From NCBI GenBank assembly GCA_000751835.1, contig CCMQ01000004.1:1-64000 (forward strand): a DNA stretch of 64,000 nucleotides. The letters run 5' to 3'. Source of the DNA: Necropsobacter rosorum (lineage in GTDB: Bacteria; Pseudomonadota; Gammaproteobacteria; Enterobacterales; Pasteurellaceae). Shown here piece after piece: positions 43,650 through 57,194 of the stretch. Under the pieces are notes generated by a model, which made no database searches, had not been told where the DNA came from, and saw nothing but the letters and a program-made list of their open reading frames with translations. The translations under genes and the position numbers were made by a program. Positions within the stretch are counted from its first letter, which is position 1. The number at the start of each line of letters is the position of its first letter.

Positions 43650-46481
43650 ATGGAAAAAATCGACATTCGTGGGGCGAGAACCCATAATCTGAAAAATATC
43701 AACCTCACTATTCCGCGCGACAAACTGATTGTTATCACCGGTTTATCCGGTTCCGGCAAATCATCCCTTGCCTTTGATACGCTGTATGCGGAAGGCCAGC
43801 GCCGTTATGTGGAATCGCTGTCCGCTTATGCCCGCCAGTTTCTGTCCTTAATGGAAAAACCGGATGTGGATCATATTGAGGGGTTGTCGCCGGCGATTTC
43901 CATTGAGCAAAAATCCACCTCCCATAATCCTCGTTCCACCGTCGGCACGATTACCGAAATTCACGATTATCTGCGCCTGTTATTCGCCCGGGTCGGCGAG
44001 CCGCGCTGTCCCAATCACGATGTGCCGCTGACCGCACAGACCATCAGTCAAATGGTGGATAAGGTGCTGGCGCAACCGCAAGAAAGCAAAATGATGCTGC
44101 TTGCACCGGTGGTGAAAGAACGCAAGGGCGAACATGTCAAAATTTTGCAGCACATTGCGGCACAAGGGTATATCCGTGCGCGCATCGACGGTGAAATCTG
44201 CGATTTATCCGATCCGCCGACTCTGGCGTTACAGAAAAAACATACCATTGAAGTGGTGGTGGATCGCTTTAAAGTGCGGTCGGATATCGCCACCCGTTTA
44301 GCCGAATCTTTCGAAACCGCGCTGGAATTATCGGGCGGCACGGCGGTGGTGGCGCAAATGGATAATCCGCAGGCGGAAGAACTGGTATTTTCCGCCAATT
44401 TCGCCTGCCCGCACTGCGGCTATTCCGTTCCCGAGCTGGAACCGCGCCTGTTTTCCTTCAACAATCCGGCAGGCGCCTGTCCGACCTGCGACGGGTTGGG
44501 CGTGCAGCAATATTTCGATGAAAAACGGGTGGTGCAGAATCCGTCGATTTCTCTTGCCGGCGGTGCGATCAAGGGCTGGGATCGACGCAATTTTTATTAT
44601 TATCAAATGCTGACCTCATTAGCCAAACATTATGCCTTTGATATTGAAACCCCTTTTGAAGCGCTGCCGAAAAAAATCCAGCAGGTTATTCTGCACGGTT
44701 CAGGTAAAGAGGAAATCGAATTTCAATATATGAACGATCGCGGTGATGTGGTGGTACGTCATCACCCGTTCGAAGGTATTCTGAACAATATGGCGCGCCG
44801 CTATAAGGAAACCGAATCCCTGTCGGTGCGTGAAGAACTGGCGAAAAACATCAGCACCCGTCCCTGTGCCGACTGCGGCGGTTCGCGCCTGCGTCCGGAA
44901 GCGCGCCATGTGTATATCGGCCAGACCAATCTGCCGGCGGTTTCCGAAATGAGTATCGGTGACACCCTGAATTTTATGGATACGCTGACACTGAGCGGGC
45001 AGAAAGCGCAGATTGCGGATAAAATTCTGAAAGAAATCAAAGAGCGCCTACAGTTTCTGGTGAATGTGGGGCTGAATTATCTGTCGCTGTCCCGTTCCGC
45101 CGAAACCCTCTCCGGCGGCGAAGCGCAGCGCATCCGTCTTGCCAGTCAGATCGGCGCCGGGCTGGTGGGCGTGATGTATGTGCTGGACGAACCTTCCATC
45201 GGGCTGCATCAGCGCGATAACGAACGCCTGCTGAACACGCTGATTCACCTGCGCAATCTCGGCAATACGGTGATTGTGGTGGAACACGATGAAGACGCCA
45301 TTATGGCGGCGGATCATATTATCGACATCGGCCCGGGTGCGGGCGTACACGGCGGCTATGTGGTCGCGCAGGGCAACGCGCAGGAAATTATGGCCAATCC
45401 GGATTCCTTAACCGGCAAATTCCTGTCGGGTAAAGAAAAAATCGAAATTCCGTCGAAACGCACCGCACTTGATAAGCAAAAAATACTCAAATTAAACGGC
45501 GCCAGCGGCAACAATCTGCAACACGTCAATCTGGAAATTCCGGTGGGGCTGTTCACCTGTATCACCGGTGTGTCCGGTTCGGGCAAATCCACCCTGATTA
45601 ACGACACCCTGTTCCCGCTGGCGCAAAATGCGCTAAACCGCGCCGACAACATTGATTTTGCGCCGTATAAATCCATTGAAGGGCTGGAATTTTTCGACAA
45701 AGTGATCGATATCGATCAAAGCCCGATCGGTCGGACGCCGCGTTCCAATCCCGCCACTTATACCGGTCTGTTCACCCCGATCCGCGAACTATTCGCCGGC
45801 GTGCCGGAATCCCGCGCGCGCGGCTATAATCCGGGGCGTTTCAGTTTTAACGTGCGCGGCGGGCGCTGCGAAGCCTGTCAGGGCGACGGCGTGATCAAAG
45901 TGGAAATGCACTTCCTGCCCGATGTGTATGTGCCTTGCGATCAATGTAAAGGCAAACGTTATAACCGCGAAACGCTGGAAATCCGCTACAAAGGCAAAAC
46001 TATTCATCAGGTGCTGGATATGACCGTGGAAGAAGCGCGCGAATTTTTCGACGCCATTCCGATGATTGCACGCCGCCTGCAAACCCTGATGGATGTCGGC
46101 TTGTCTTATATCCGTCTGGGTCAGTCCTCCACTACGCTGTCGGGCGGCGAGGCGCAGCGGGTCAAACTGGCAACCGAGCTGTCGAAGCGGGATACCGGCA
46201 AAACCCTGTATATTCTGGACGAACCGACCACCGGTCTGCATTTCGCCGATATTAAACAGCTGCTTGAGGTGCTGCACCGTCTGCGCGATCAGGGCAATAC
46301 CATCGTGGTGATCGAACACAATCTGGATGTGATCAAAACCGCCGACTGGATTGTGGATCTCGGCCCGGAAGGCGGCAGCGGTGGCGGACGGATTATTGCC
46401 ACCGGCACGCCGGAACAGGTCTGCACGGTGAAAGGCTCGCACACCGCCCGCTTCCTGACCCCGATGTTAAAAAAACGTTAA
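43650..46481 (+). CDS. uvrA: Excinuclease ABC subunit A
   Basis: 943 residues (E. coli 940). Damage-recognition ATPase of nucleotide excision repair. [20 protein letters not shown] is the first Walker A and [15 protein letters not shown] the second; two LSGGEAQR signatures follow. The first zinc module is seen at [11 protein letters not shown]...ACPTC, and the second at CEACQGDGV...PCDQC. The start [16 protein letters not shown] is the standard one; an open frame extends back into ssb on the opposite strand but is not real. SOS induction is indicated by the LexA box upstream. Confidence 0.98.
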   Translation: MEKIDIRGARTHNLKNINLTIPRDKLIVITGLSGSGKSSLAFDTLYAEGQRRYVESLSAYARQFLSLMEKPDVDHIEGLSPAISIEQKSTSHNPRSTVGTITEIHDYLRLLFARVGEPRCPNHDVPLTAQTISQMVDKVLAQPQESKMMLLAPVVKERKGEHVKILQHIAAQGYIRARIDGEICDLSDPPTLALQKKHTIEVVVDRFKVRSDIATRLAESFETALELSGGTAVVAQMDNPQAEELVFSANFACPHCGYSVPELEPRLFSFNNPAGACPTCDGLGVQQYFDEKRVVQNPSISLAGGAIKGWDRRNFYYYQMLTSLAKHYAFDIETPFEALPKKIQQVILHGSGKEEIEFQYMNDRGDVVVRHHPFEGILNNMARRYKETESLSVREELAKNISTRPCADCGGSRLRPEARHVYIGQTNLPAVSEMSIGDTLNFMDTLTLSGQKAQIADKILKEIKERLQFLVNVGLNYLSLSRSAETLSGGEAQRIRLASQIGAGLVGVMYVLDEPSIGLHQRDNERLLNTLIHLRNLGNTVIVVEHDEDAIMAADHIIDIGPGAGVHGGYVVAQGNAQEIMANPDSLTGKFLSGKEKIEIPSKRTALDKQKILKLNGASGNNLQHVNLEIPVGLFTCITGVSGSGKSTLINDTLFPLAQNALNRADNIDFAPYKSIEGLEFFDKVIDIDQSPIGRTPRSNPATYTGLFTPIRELFAGVPESRARGYNPGRFSFNVRGGRCEACQGDGVIKVEMHFLPDVYVPCDQCKGKRYNRETLEIRYKGKTIHQVLDMTVEEAREFFDAIPMIARRLQTLMDVGLSYIRLGQSSTTLSGGEAQRVKLATELSKRDTGKTLYILDEPTTGLHFADIKQLLEVLHRLRDQGNTIVVIEHNLDVIKTADWIVDLGPEGGSGGGRIIATGTPEQVCTVKGSHTARFLTPMLKKR

Positions 46482-47741
<1,260 letters not shown>

Positions 47742-47757
47742 TTGCGTGACATCATCA

Positions 47758-47788
47758 AAAAAGTGCGGTTATTTTCACCGCACTTTTT
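47758..47788. terminator. Inverted USS hairpin between mreB and mreC
   Basis: AAAAAGTGCGGT (47758-47769) and ACCGCACTTTTT (47777-47788) are exact complements around a 7-base loop, with a T-run on the + strand. It is shaped like an intrinsic terminator but lies inside the mre operon, so it may lower mreCD relative to mreB. Confidence 0.65.
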
Positions 47789-47803
47789 GTCCCGGATAAC
47801 GAT

Positions 47804-48856
47804 ATGAAACCCATTTTCGGCAAATCGCCTTCCCTCGGCTTGCGGCTCATTATGGCGGTGATTGCCTCCATTGCGCTGATTTTGTCCGACGGTCAGACCA
47901 ATACCATGATCAAAGCCCGCAGCGTCATGGAAACTGCGGTGGGCGGGCTGTATTATCTCGCCAATACGCCGCGCACCGTGCTCGACGGCGTATCGGATAA
48001 TCTGGTCGATACCAATAAACTGCAAATTGAAAACAAAGTGCTGCGCGAACAATTACGGGAAAAAAACGCCGATTTATTGCTGCTGGATCAGCTGAAAGTG
48101 GAAAATCAGCGCCTGCGTCTGCTGCTCAACTCGCCGCTGCGCACCGACGAATACAAAAAAATCGCCGAAGTATTAACCGCAGAAACCGATATTTACCGTC
48201 AGCTGGTGGTGATTAATCAGGGAGAAAAAGACGGCGCGTATGTGGGTCAGCCGGTGATTGACGAAAAAGGCGTGGTCGGGCAGATTATTTCCGTCGGCAA
48301 CGATACCAGCAGAGTCTTGCTGTTAACCGATGTGGCGCATTCCATTCCGGTACAGGTGCTGCGTAACGATGTGCGGGTGATTGCCAGCGGCACGGGACGC
48401 AGCGATGAGCTGACGCTGGATAATGTGCCGCGTTCCGTGGATATCGTAAAAGGCGATTTACTGGTGACATCCGGGCTGGGCGGGCGCTTTCTGGAAGGCT
48501 ATCCGGTGGCGGTTGTGGAAAATGTGTCGCGCGACGGCAAAAACTATTTCGCCACGATCACGGCAAAACCGCTCGCCTCCATGGAACGTCTGCGCTATGT
48601 GCTGCTGTTGTGGCCGACCAACGAAGATATGCACAAAGCGCAATCCATTACGCCGGAAGAGGTCAGAAAAGCGGTGCGGCAACGGCTGGAAAACCAAGGC
48701 GCCGAAGCCAATAAAGTGAATAAAACGCCGGTCACCGAAGAAACCGACAGTCAGACCGCGCCCGCACCGGCGGAAGAACTTCACCCCGAACCGCCGGCAG
48801 AAATCGCACCGGAGCCTGTTGCGCCGGAATTACAGCAATACCGGGAGGAGGACTGA
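47804..48856 (+). CDS. mreC: Rod-shape determining protein MreC
   Basis: 350 residues. Single N-terminal membrane helix (LGLRLIMAVIASIALILSDG), a coiled coil (KLQIENKVLREQLREKNADLL) and a periplasmic beta domain (VLLLTDVAHSIPVQVLRNDV, GDLLVTSGLGGRFLEGYPVA) form the standard MreC architecture. The C-terminal Pro/Glu/Ala-rich tail is longer than in E. coli and low complexity. It links MreB to the wall synthases. Its stop overlaps the mreD start (TGATG). Confidence 0.95.
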   Translation: MKPIFGKSPSLGLRLIMAVIASIALILSDGQTNTMIKARSVMETAVGGLYYLANTPRTVLDGVSDNLVDTNKLQIENKVLREQLREKNADLLLLDQLKVENQRLRLLLNSPLRTDEYKKIAEVLTAETDIYRQLVVINQGEKDGAYVGQPVIDEKGVVGQIISVGNDTSRVLLLTDVAHSIPVQVLRNDVRVIASGTGRSDELTLDNVPRSVDIVKGDLLVTSGLGGRFLEGYPVAVVENVSRDGKNYFATITAKPLASMERLRYVLLLWPTNEDMHKAQSITPEEVRKAVRQRLENQGAEANKVNKTPVTEETDSQTAPAPAEELHPEPPAEIAPEPVAPELQQYREED

Positions 48857-49344
48857 TGCGAAGCCATTTTTTACTGCAATGTCTGATTGTCGCCTGCATT
48901 TTTATTGTGGCCATGGTGTTGGAAATCATGCCTTGGCCCGCCGGAATGCAGAGTTTTAAACCGGCATGGGTCGTACTGGTACTGTTATACTGGGTGCTGG
49001 CGATTCCGACCAAAGTCAGCATCGGCTCGGCATTTTTGCTCGGCGTGGTGTGGGATTTGGTGCTGGGTTCCATTCTGGGCGTTCATGCGCTGGTTCTGTC
49101 GGTGTTTGCCTATTTAATCGCCCTGAACTATCTGATTTTGCGTAATCTGTCTTTATGGATGCAAAGCCTGTTGGTTATTTTGTTTGTGTTTGCCGTGCGA
49201 TTAGGCATTTTTGTGATCGAATTGCTGTTGCACAACGCCAATTTCAACTCGCAGGAAATTTTCGGCGCCATTGCCAGCGGTATTCTGTGGCCATGGGTAT
49301 TTCTGTTGCTGCGCAAAATCCGCCGCCAGCTGAATTTACGCTAA
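48856..49344 (+). CDS. mreD: Rod-shape determining protein MreD
   Basis: 162-residue inner-membrane protein with five or six helices. KPAWVVLVLLYWVLAIP and FLLGVVWDLVLGSILGVHAL are family hallmarks. It starts on the mreC stop codon (TGATG), so translation is coupled, and ends at a bidirectional terminator shared with leuD. Confidence 0.94.
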   Translation: MRSHFLLQCLIVACIFIVAMVLEIMPWPAGMQSFKPAWVVLVLLYWVLAIPTKVSIGSAFLLGVVWDLVLGSILGVHALVLSVFAYLIALNYLILRNLSLWMQSLLVILFVFAVRLGIFVIELLLHNANFNSQEIFGAIASGILWPWVFLLLRKIRRQLNLR

Positions 49345-49377
49345 AAAAAACGGGCTAATTAACCTTAGCCCGTTTTT
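49343..49377. terminator. Bidirectional terminator between mreD and leuD
   Basis: ACGGGCTAA (49350-49358) and TTAGCCCGT (49365-49373) form a 9-bp stem with A8 on the left and T5 on the right, so it works for both convergent genes. Confidence 0.88.
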
Positions 49378-49388
49378 CAATTGTTCAA

Positions 49389-49991
49389 TCAACGTAAAAA
49401 CGCCGGAATCCGGCTTTCGTAGGCGGCAATCTCTTTTTCGTGCTGCAAAGTCAGCCCGATATTATCCAGCCCGTTGAGCAAACAATGGCGGCGGAACGGG
49501 TCGATATCAAAATGATAGACCTTATCGCCCACCGTCACCGTTTGCGTTTCCAGATTCACCTCAATGCGCTGTCCTTCATGTGCCCATACCCACTGGAAGA
49601 TTTCTTCCACCTCCTGTTCACTTAAACGGATCGGCAACATATGATTATTGAGGCTGTTGTTATAGAAAATATCGGCAAAACTCGGCGCAATCATCACTTT
49701 AAACCCATAGTCCGCCAATGCCCAAGGCGCATGTTCGCGCGAAGAGCCGCAGCCCAGATTTTTACGCGCCAGTAAAATGCTGGCGCCCTGATACTGCGGA
49801 TAGTTCAGCACGAATTGCGGATTCGGGCGGGTGCCTTCGGCATCAAGATAACGCCACTCGTGAAACAAATGTTTGCCGAAACCCACCCGGGTAATCGCCT
49901 GCAAAAACTGTTTCGGGATAATCGCGTCGGTATCCACATTCGCCGCATCCAGCGGCACCACTAAACCTGAAAGTTGTTTAAAACCTGCCAT
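49389..49991 (-). CDS. leuD: 3-isopropylmalate dehydratase small subunit
   Basis: 200 residues (E. coli 201). With LeuC it isomerises 2- to 3-isopropylmalate in leucine synthesis. [14 protein letters not shown] is the N-terminal signature, and [15 protein letters not shown] the substrate-binding GSSREHA loop of aconitase-type swivelling domains. Last gene of leuABCD, ten bases after leuC. Confidence 0.97.
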   Translation of the reverse strand: MAGFKQLSGLVVPLDAANVDTDAIIPKQFLQAITRVGFGKHLFHEWRYLDAEGTRPNPQFVLNYPQYQGASILLARKNLGCGSSREHAPWALADYGFKVMIAPSFADIFYNNSLNNHMLPIRLSEQEVEEIFQWVWAHEGQRIEVNLETQTVTVGDKVYHFDIDPFRRHCLLNGLDNIGLTLQHEKEIAAYESRIPAFLR

Positions 49992-50001
49992 TGCGCGCTC
50001 C

Positions 50002-51411
50002 TTAATTTAATTCCACATCACGAATATCAACGAATTTGCCGAATACCGCCGCAGCCGCCGCCATCGCCGGGCTGACCAGATGCGTCCGCCCGTTGCGTCC
50101 CTGCCGGCCTTCGAAGTTACGGTTGCTGGTCGAAGCGCAGCGTTCCCATTCGCCCAGACGATCATCATTCATGCCCAGACACATGGAACAGCCCGGATTA
50201 CGCCATTGCGCGCCGGCCGCAATAAAGATTTTATCCAGCCCTTCTTTTTCCGCCTGTTCCTTCACCAGACCGGAACCCGGTACGACCAAAACCCGTTTCA
50301 CATTCTCCGCTTTGTGGCGCCCTTTCATCACGGCCGCCGCGGCGCGTAAATCTTCGATGCGGGAATTGGTACAGGAACCGATAAATACTTGATCCACCGA
50401 CACTTGAGTGAGATCCGTATCCGGTGCCAGCCCAATGTAAGCCAGCGCTTTTTGCGCCGAAGCGCGCGCAACAGGATCGCACATATCCGCCGGATTCGGT
50501 ACCCGCTGATCGATACCGATAACCTGCCCCGGATTGGTTCCCCAAGTGACCTGCGGGGCAATTTCACTGGCCTCCAGTACGATCACACTGTCAAATTGCG
50601 CGCCTTCATCCGATTTCAGGGTTTTCCAGTATGCCAGCGCATCATCCCAATCCTTGCCTTGCGGAGCATACGGGCGATCTTTTAAATACGCAAACGTGGT
50701 TTCATCCGGCGCGATAAGGCCGGCTTTCGCCCCTAATTCAATCGCCATATTGCAGACCGTCATGCGCCCTTCCATGGAAAGGTCACGAATGGCTTCACCG
50801 CAGAATTCCACCACATGTCCGGTACCGCCCGCCATGGTGGTTTTACCGATAATCGCCAGCACGATATCTTTCGCCGTGATACCCGGTGCGACTTTGCCGC
50901 GCACTTCGATTTTCATGTTTTTTGCCCGCGCCTGTTTCAGCGTCTGAGTGGCCAGCACATGTTCCACCTCGGATGTGCCGATACCGAACGCCAATGCACC
51001 GAATGCGCCGTGAGTGGCGGTATGCGAATCACCGCACACAATCGTCATGCCGGGCAGCGTCAGCCCCTGTTCCGGCCCGACCACATGCACGATCCCCTGC
51101 TGTTTGGTGTTCATATCGAACAGGGTAATGCCGGTCTGTTTACAGTTTTTTTCCAGTTCCTGCACCTGAATTCTGGCCTGCCCCGTCAGTTTATTGACAT
51201 CGCGGATCTGCGTGGAAATACTGTGATCCATAGTACCGAAGGTTTTGCCGGTCTGGCGCACCTGCCGATGCGCCACACGCAGCCCGTCAAACGCCTGCGG
51301 GCTGGTGACTTCGTGAATCAAATGGCGGTTAATGTATAAAATCGGCGTTTCGCCTTGCGCTTCATACACCACATGGGCGTCGAAAAGTTTTTGGTAGAGT
51401 GTTTTTTTCAT
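50002..51411 (-). CDS. leuC: 3-isopropylmalate dehydratase large subunit
   Basis: 469 residues (E. coli 466). Aconitase-like subunit carrying a [4Fe-4S] cluster; ligands are seen in [13 protein letters not shown] and [35 protein letters not shown] is the family signature. It starts about 90 bases downstream of leuB, and the gap contains an inverted USS pair. Confidence 0.97.
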   Translation of the reverse strand: MKKTLYQKLFDAHVVYEAQGETPILYINRHLIHEVTSPQAFDGLRVAHRQVRQTGKTFGTMDHSISTQIRDVNKLTGQARIQVQELEKNCKQTGITLFDMNTKQQGIVHVVGPEQGLTLPGMTIVCGDSHTATHGAFGALAFGIGTSEVEHVLATQTLKQARAKNMKIEVRGKVAPGITAKDIVLAIIGKTTMAGGTGHVVEFCGEAIRDLSMEGRMTVCNMAIELGAKAGLIAPDETTFAYLKDRPYAPQGKDWDDALAYWKTLKSDEGAQFDSVIVLEASEIAPQVTWGTNPGQVIGIDQRVPNPADMCDPVARASAQKALAYIGLAPDTDLTQVSVDQVFIGSCTNSRIEDLRAAAAVMKGRHKAENVKRVLVVPGSGLVKEQAEKEGLDKIFIAAGAQWRNPGCSMCLGMNDDRLGEWERCASTSNRNFEGRQGRNGRTHLVSPAMAAAAAVFGKFVDIRDVELN

Positions 51412-51449
51412 GGTTTTCTCGTCGGGTAAATGCTGTTTAATCCAAGGTG

Positions 51450-51491
51450 AAAAGTGCGGTGCAAAAATTGTCGGAAAATCGACCGCACTTT
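51450..51491. repeat. Inverted USS pair between leuB and leuC
   Basis: AAAAGTGCGGT (51450-51460) and ACCGCACTTT (51482-51491) can form a 10-bp stem. Its position inside the operon, without a long T-run on the minus strand, suggests weak attenuation or only uptake function. Confidence 0.6.
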
Positions 51492-51501
51492 GATGCCGCC
51501 G

Positions 51502-52590
<1,089 letters not shown>

Positions 52591-52594
52591 TTAT

Positions 52595-54145
52595 TTAATG
52601 TGAAATTTTGTGTGATTTTAAATCCGCCACTTTATGCGCGCGATAAATGGCGTTGATCGCATGAATTAACGCACGCGCCGAGGATTCGACGATATCCGTC
52701 GCCAGACCGACGCCGTGGAAGCGGCGGCCTTCGTGTTCCACCACGATATCCACCTGCCCCAGCGCTTCCGCTCCTTCGCCTTTGGCGGTCAGGTTATAGC
52801 TTAACATCTTCAAATCAATGCCGGTGATCTTCAAAATCGCGTTGAATACGGCGTCCACCGGGCCGTTGCCGCCGCTGGAAACCTGACTGATACGCTGACC
52901 GTCCAGTTCCACCTGCACAAAGGCGGAAGCCGGCAAATGGCTGATCATCTGCGAGGTGATCACATCCAGCGTTAAACGGTCTTCATCGCCCTGCTGCATG
53001 TCGATAAAGGCAAGGGCTTCCAGATCATAATCAAATACCTGACCTTTCTTGTCCGCCAGTTTCAAAAAGGCTTCATACAATTTATCCAAATCGTATTCAT
53101 TTTGCTGATAGCCCATGGCTTCCATATGATTTTTCACCGCCGCACGGCCGGAGCGGGCGGTCAGGTTTAATTTTTCTTTTTTCAGCCCGATAGTTTCCGG
53201 CGACATAATTTCATAGGTATTTTTATTTTTCACCATGCCGTCCTGATGGATGCCGGAAGAATGGGCAAAGGCGTTGGCGCCCACAATCGCCTTATTCGGC
53301 TGAATCGGCATGTTGCAAAGCTGGCTGACCAGCTGACTGACACGATGAATTTCCTGCGTATTGATTCGGGTATCCGCGCCGAACAGCGAGCGGCGAGTTT
53401 TTAGCGCCATCACCACTTCTTCCAGTGCGGTATTACCCGCACGTTCGCCGATACCGTTAACCGTACATTCGATCTGGCGCGCGCCGTTTTGCACCGCGGT
53501 CAGAGAATTGGCGGTGGCCATGCCCAGATCGTTGTGACAATGCACGGAAATCACCGCTTTATCCACATTCGGCACGCGGTTCATCACATTGGCGATAATC
53601 TCGCCGTATTCCATCGGCAGGCAATATCCCACGGTATCCGGAATATTCACCGTGGTGGCGCCCGCTTTAATCGCCGCTTCCACCACCCGGCAGATATTGT
53701 CGATACCGGTACGTCCGGCATCTTCGCAGGAAAATTCCACATCGTCGGTATAACGGCGCGCGCGTTTCACCGCGTTAATCGCCATCTCCACCACATCGTC
53801 AAAAGTGCGGCGCAGTTTGGCTTCCACATGCAGGGCGGAAGTAGCGATAAAGGTATGAATCCGAAACGCTTCCGCCACCTTTAACGCCTCTGCCGCGGCA
53901 TCAATATCTTTTTCGATAGCGCGCGACAGCGCACACACCCGGCTGTGCTTAATATTGCGCGCAATGGTCTGTACCGATTCAAAATCGCCGGCAGAGGACA
54001 CCGGAAATCCGACCTCCATGACATCGACGCCCAGACGTTCCAGCGCAAAGGCGATCTGCAGCTTCTCTTTTACCGTTAAACTGGCTTTTAACGCCTGTTC
54101 GCCGTCACGCAATGTGGTATCGAAAATAATTACCTTATCTGTCAT
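52595..54145 (-). CDS. leuA: 2-isopropylmalate synthase
   Basis: 516 residues (E. coli 523). Condenses acetyl-CoA with 2-oxoisovalerate, the first committed step to leucine. [19 protein letters not shown] is the catalytic signature, [14 protein letters not shown] carries metal-binding His, and the C-terminal part ([12 protein letters not shown]) is the leucine-sensing domain. AAGGATA lies upstream of the ATG. Controlled by the leuL attenuator. Confidence 0.98.
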   Translation of the reverse strand: MTDKVIIFDTTLRDGEQALKASLTVKEKLQIAFALERLGVDVMEVGFPVSSAGDFESVQTIARNIKHSRVCALSRAIEKDIDAAAEALKVAEAFRIHTFIATSALHVEAKLRRTFDDVVEMAINAVKRARRYTDDVEFSCEDAGRTGIDNICRVVEAAIKAGATTVNIPDTVGYCLPMEYGEIIANVMNRVPNVDKAVISVHCHNDLGMATANSLTAVQNGARQIECTVNGIGERAGNTALEEVVMALKTRRSLFGADTRINTQEIHRVSQLVSQLCNMPIQPNKAIVGANAFAHSSGIHQDGMVKNKNTYEIMSPETIGLKKEKLNLTARSGRAAVKNHMEAMGYQQNEYDLDKLYEAFLKLADKKGQVFDYDLEALAFIDMQQGDEDRLTLDVITSQMISHLPASAFVQVELDGQRISQVSSGGNGPVDAVFNAILKITGIDLKMLSYNLTAKGEGAEALGQVDIVVEHEGRRFHGVGLATDIVESSARALIHAINAIYRAHKVADLKSHKISH

Positions 54146-54204
54146 ATCATTATCCTTACATAGATTGAGCCGGTTTAAAGTGCGGTCGATTTTACTTCGC
54201 TTCA

Positions 54205-54240
54205 GAACGAAAAAACCCGCCTCTTCAGTGCGGGTTTTAA
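54205..54240 (-). terminator. leu operon attenuator
   Basis: On the minus strand AACCCGC (54236-54230) pairs with GCGGGTT (54220-54214), followed by six T. It lies between the leader peptide and leuA, about 60 bases before the leuA start, at the position of an attenuation terminator. Confidence 0.85.
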
Positions 54241-54276
54241 ATTCTGGTTTTACATTTACTTTGCTTTATCCACAAC

Positions 54277-54336
54277 CTATCCGCACAACATCGGTGAGAG
54301 GAGGAGAAGGTTGAGAGATAAAGCGGCGTTAAACAT
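54277..54336 (-). CDS. leuL: leu operon leader peptide
   Basis: 19-codon open frame MFNAALSLNLLLLSPMLCG ending in TAG. It has six Leu codons, four in a row, just upstream of the attenuator. When charged tRNA-Leu is scarce, ribosomes stall here and the terminator does not form. A -35/-10 promoter lies upstream. Too short for ordinary gene callers. Confidence 0.88.
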   Translation of the reverse strand: MFNAALSLNLLLLSPMLCG

Positions 54337-54370
54337 AACAATAAAATCCATTCGGTCAAAAACGCTTTCA

Positions 54371-54398
54371 ATCTTACGCTTTAGAATTTATCTGTCAA
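54371..54398 (-). promoter_or_regulatory. leu operon promoter
   Basis: On the minus strand TTGACA (54398-54393) is followed after 16 bases by TAAGAT (54376-54371), a good sigma-70 pair 35 bases upstream of leuL. Confidence 0.65.
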
Positions 54399-54717
54399 AT
54401 AGTTTTTCAGGATTTTATCTTTATCCAAACGATTAGCACAATTCAAAAACAATATAATATTTCAATATAAAAATCATAATCAGAATATCATTCCAATTTA
54501 ACTGAAAACTTTATTTTTTTATCCCGCACTTTTGCACAAACACCTGTTATAAAAATATTTGCCGGCCGCCTTGTCGCACAGGGAATCTTGCGCTAAATCA
54601 AGAAGGCGCCGATTTACAACTAAAGAGGTAGAAATTTCCCGCGATGACGCCTACGCCATCGCATAACCTTATGATAGAATTCGATAAGTTTAATTCAGTC
54701 GGGACAACGATTACGGC
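54399..54717. other. Divergent intergenic region leuL-ccmA
   Basis: About 320 bases, AT-rich in its left half, with a USS-like CCGCACTTTT at about 54525. It must hold the ccm promoter. No small gene with a convincing ribosome-binding site was identified. Confidence 0.5.
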
Positions 54718-55368
54718 ATGCGGAGCAGCAACCAATTACAAACCGAACAACTGGCCTGTCGGCGCGGGGATAAAACCCTGTTTACGGCGCTGGATCTGCA
54801 TTGGCACAGCGGAGATTTCATTCAGATTGAAGGCCACAACGGCATCGGTAAAACCAGCCTGCTGCGGATTTTAGCCGGTCTGGCGCGGCCGTGGCAGGGT
54901 AACGTGCGCTGGAACGGCGCCGAAATCAGCAAAAACCGCGAGGAATATCAGTATAATCTGTTGTACCTAGGTCATCAGGCGGGCATTAAGCCGGAACTGA
55001 CCGCGTGGGAAAACCTGCGTTTCTACCAGCAGATCGGACATTGCCGTCAAGGCGACGAGATATTATGGCAGGTGCTGCACACCGTCGGTCTGCTCGGGCG
55101 CGAAGACATCGCCGCCGCGCACCTGTCCGCCGGACAGCAAAAACGTATCGCGCTGGCGCGCCTTTGGCTGTCGCAGGCACCATTATGGATTCTGGACGAA
55201 CCGTTCACCGCCATTGATAAACGCGGAGTGCAGGTGCTGACCGCGTTGTTCGAGCGCCACAGTCAGGCGGGCGGCATGGTGATTTTAACCAGTCATCAGG
55301 AAGTGCCGAGCGACTTACTGCACAAAGTGCGGCTGGAAAATTACCGATTGGCGGGAGAGGCAGCATGA
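54718..55368 (+). CDS. ccmA: Cytochrome c maturation ABC transporter ATPase
   Basis: 216 residues. ATPase of the CcmABCD complex that releases haem-loaded Ccm[18 protein letters not shown] is Walker [17 protein letters not shown] the signature, and [11 protein letters not shown] Walker B. The start is the least certain in the operon, since no clear ribosome-binding site precedes the ATG. It overlaps ccmB by four bases (ATGA). Confidence 0.94.
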   Translation: MRSSNQLQTEQLACRRGDKTLFTALDLHWHSGDFIQIEGHNGIGKTSLLRILAGLARPWQGNVRWNGAEISKNREEYQYNLLYLGHQAGIKPELTAWENLRFYQQIGHCRQGDEILWQVLHTVGLLGREDIAAAHLSAGQQKRIALARLWLSQAPLWILDEPFTAIDKRGVQVLTALFERHSQAGGMVILTSHQEVPSDLLHKVRLENYRLAGEAA

Positions 55369-56030
55369 TATTTATCCGGATCATTGCGCGGGAAATACAC
55401 ATCGCCCGCCGCAAACAGGCGGAAATTTTAAATCCGCTGTGGTTTTTTCTGATTGTCCTGACGCTGTTTCCGCTGGTGATCGGGCCGGAGCCGAAACTGC
55501 TGGCGAAAATCGCTCCCGCGATTGTCTGGGTGGCGGCGCTGCTGTCCGCGCTGCTGTCGTTTGAACGCCTGTTTCGTGATGATTTCACCGACGGTTCACT
55601 GGAGCAGTTAATGCTGACTGCGCTGCCGCTGCCGCTGACCGCGCTGGCAAAAGTGATTGCCCACTGGCTGCTGACCGGGCTGCCGCTGATTTTATTATCG
55701 CCCATCGCCGCGCTGCTGCTGTCGCTGGAGGTACGGATTTGGTGGGCGCTGGTGCTGACGCTGTTAATCGGCACGCCGATTTTAAGCTGTATCGGTGCCA
55801 TCGGCGTGGCACTCACCGTCGGCTTACGCAAAGGCGGCGTGTTGCTCAGTTTGCTGGTATTGCCGCTGTTTATTCCGGTGCTGATTTTTGCCGCCTCGGT
55901 GCTGGATGCCGCGGGGTTAAATCTGCCCTATAACGGGCAGTTGGCGATTTTAGGCGCACTGTTGGCGGGCGCATTAACCTTGTCACCGTTCGCCATTGCG
56001 GCGGCGCTGAGAATCAGTATGGAACAATAA
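55365..56030 (+). CDS. ccmB: Haem exporter membrane protein CcmB
   Basis: 221 residues with six membrane helices (E. coli 220). Family segments: [41 protein letters not shown] and [20 protein letters not shown]. It partners CcmA. It overlaps ccmA by four bases; a gap of about 125 bases with a USS separates it from ccmC. Confidence 0.95.
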   Translation: MIFIRIIAREIHIARRKQAEILNPLWFFLIVLTLFPLVIGPEPKLLAKIAPAIVWVAALLSALLSFERLFRDDFTDGSLEQLMLTALPLPLTALAKVIAHWLLTGLPLILLSPIAALLLSLEVRIWWALVLTLLIGTPILSCIGAIGVALTVGLRKGGVLLSLLVLPLFIPVLIFAASVLDAAGLNLPYNGQLAILGALLAGALTLSPFAIAAALRISMEQ

Positions 56031-56157
56031 CCGTTGCGCAATATCGCGCTATTGACGCTCTCATATAAAAAATCAGCAAAAACCGACCGCACTTTTTTGC
56101 CGGCGGCCGTTACAAAAAAGAGTAAAGAAACGTAATTAACAACAAGGATCAAAATCG

Positions 56158-56889
56158 ATGTGGAAGTGGCTTCACCCTTATGCCAAAGCGGAAACCCAAT
56201 ATCGCTTATGCGGAAAATTTATGCCGTTGTTCGCAATATTAACCGCACTTTTACTTATTGTCGGCGTGCTGTGGGGGCTGGCCTACGCACCGGCGGATTA
56301 TCAGCAGGGTAACAGTTTCCGGATTATGTATGTGCATGTGCCGAGCGCCATTTGGTCAATGGGAATTTATGCCTCTATGGCGCTTGCCGCGCTGATCGCC
56401 TTAGTCTGGCAAATCAAGCAGGCGCATTTGGCGATGATCGCCATGGCGCCGATCGGCGCGGTATTCACCTTTCTGGCGCTGATTACCGGGGCAATCTGGG
56501 GCAAGCCGATGTGGGGAACCTGGTGGGTATGGGATGCGCGCCTGACGGCGGAACTCATTTTGTTTTTCCTGTATCTGGGCGTGCTGGCGCTGTATTCCGC
56601 TTTTCAGGATCGCGCAATCGGTGCGAAAGCCGCCGGCGTGCTGTGTCTGGTCGGCGTGGTGAATTTACCGATTATTCATTTTTCGGTGGAATGGTGGAAC
56701 ACGCTGCATCAGGGCGCCAGCATCACCAAACTGGAAAAACCGTCGATCGCAACGCCGATGCTGATTCCGCTGATTCTGTGCATTTTCGGTTTTATGGCGC
56801 TGTTTATCTGGCTGACTCTGGTGCGTTATCGCACGGAGCTGCTGAAAGAAGATCAGAAACGGGCGTGGGTCAGGGATTTAGTCAAATAA
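56158..56889 (+). CDS. ccmC: Haem handling protein CcmC
   Basis: 243 residues, six helices (E. coli 245). The tryptophan-rich WGKPMWGTWWVWDARLT is the haem-binding WWD loop, flanked by conserved His in VHVPSAIW and NLPIIHFSVEWWNTLHQ. It attaches haem to CcmE in the periplasm. AAGGATC precedes the ATG. A USS encodes Thr-Ala-Leu in the first helix. Confidence 0.97.
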   Translation: MWKWLHPYAKAETQYRLCGKFMPLFAILTALLLIVGVLWGLAYAPADYQQGNSFRIMYVHVPSAIWSMGIYASMALAALIALVWQIKQAHLAMIAMAPIGAVFTFLALITGAIWGKPMWGTWWVWDARLTAELILFFLYLGVLALYSAFQDRAIGAKAAGVLCLVGVVNLPIIHFSVEWWNTLHQGASITKLEKPSIATPMLIPLILCIFGFMALFIWLTLVRYRTELLKEDQKRAWVRDLVK

Positions 56890-56990
56890 ACAGGGGCAAA
56901 AACTGGTAAAAAATGCACCGCACTTTTTGGCTTTACCGCCGAAATAAGTGCGCACCGATTTATCATGATGTTATTGTTAAAGGATAATAT

Positions 56991-57194
56991 ATGTTTTTTC
57001 AATCATTCGACGATTTTATCCATATGGGGGGATACGGCTTCTATGTGTGGCTGGCTTACGGTATTTCCTTTATTGTTATTCTGGCGCTGATTATTCAAAG
57101 CATCGCCGGTAAACGCGCGCTGTTTAAAGACATCAAGCGTCAGCAGCAGCGGGAACAGCGCCAGCGGGCGGCAAACACCGGAGGAACATTATGA
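56991..57194 (+). CDS. ccmD: Haem exporter accessory protein CcmD
   Basis: 67 residues: one membrane helix ([18 protein letters not shown]) and a basic, Gln/Arg-rich cytoplasmic tail, as in all CcmD proteins. It stabilises CcmE in the ABC complex. It overlaps ccmE by four bases. Confidence 0.94.
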   Translation: MFFQSFDDFIHMGGYGFYVWLAYGISFIVILALIIQSIAGKRALFKDIKRQQQREQRQRAANTGGTL

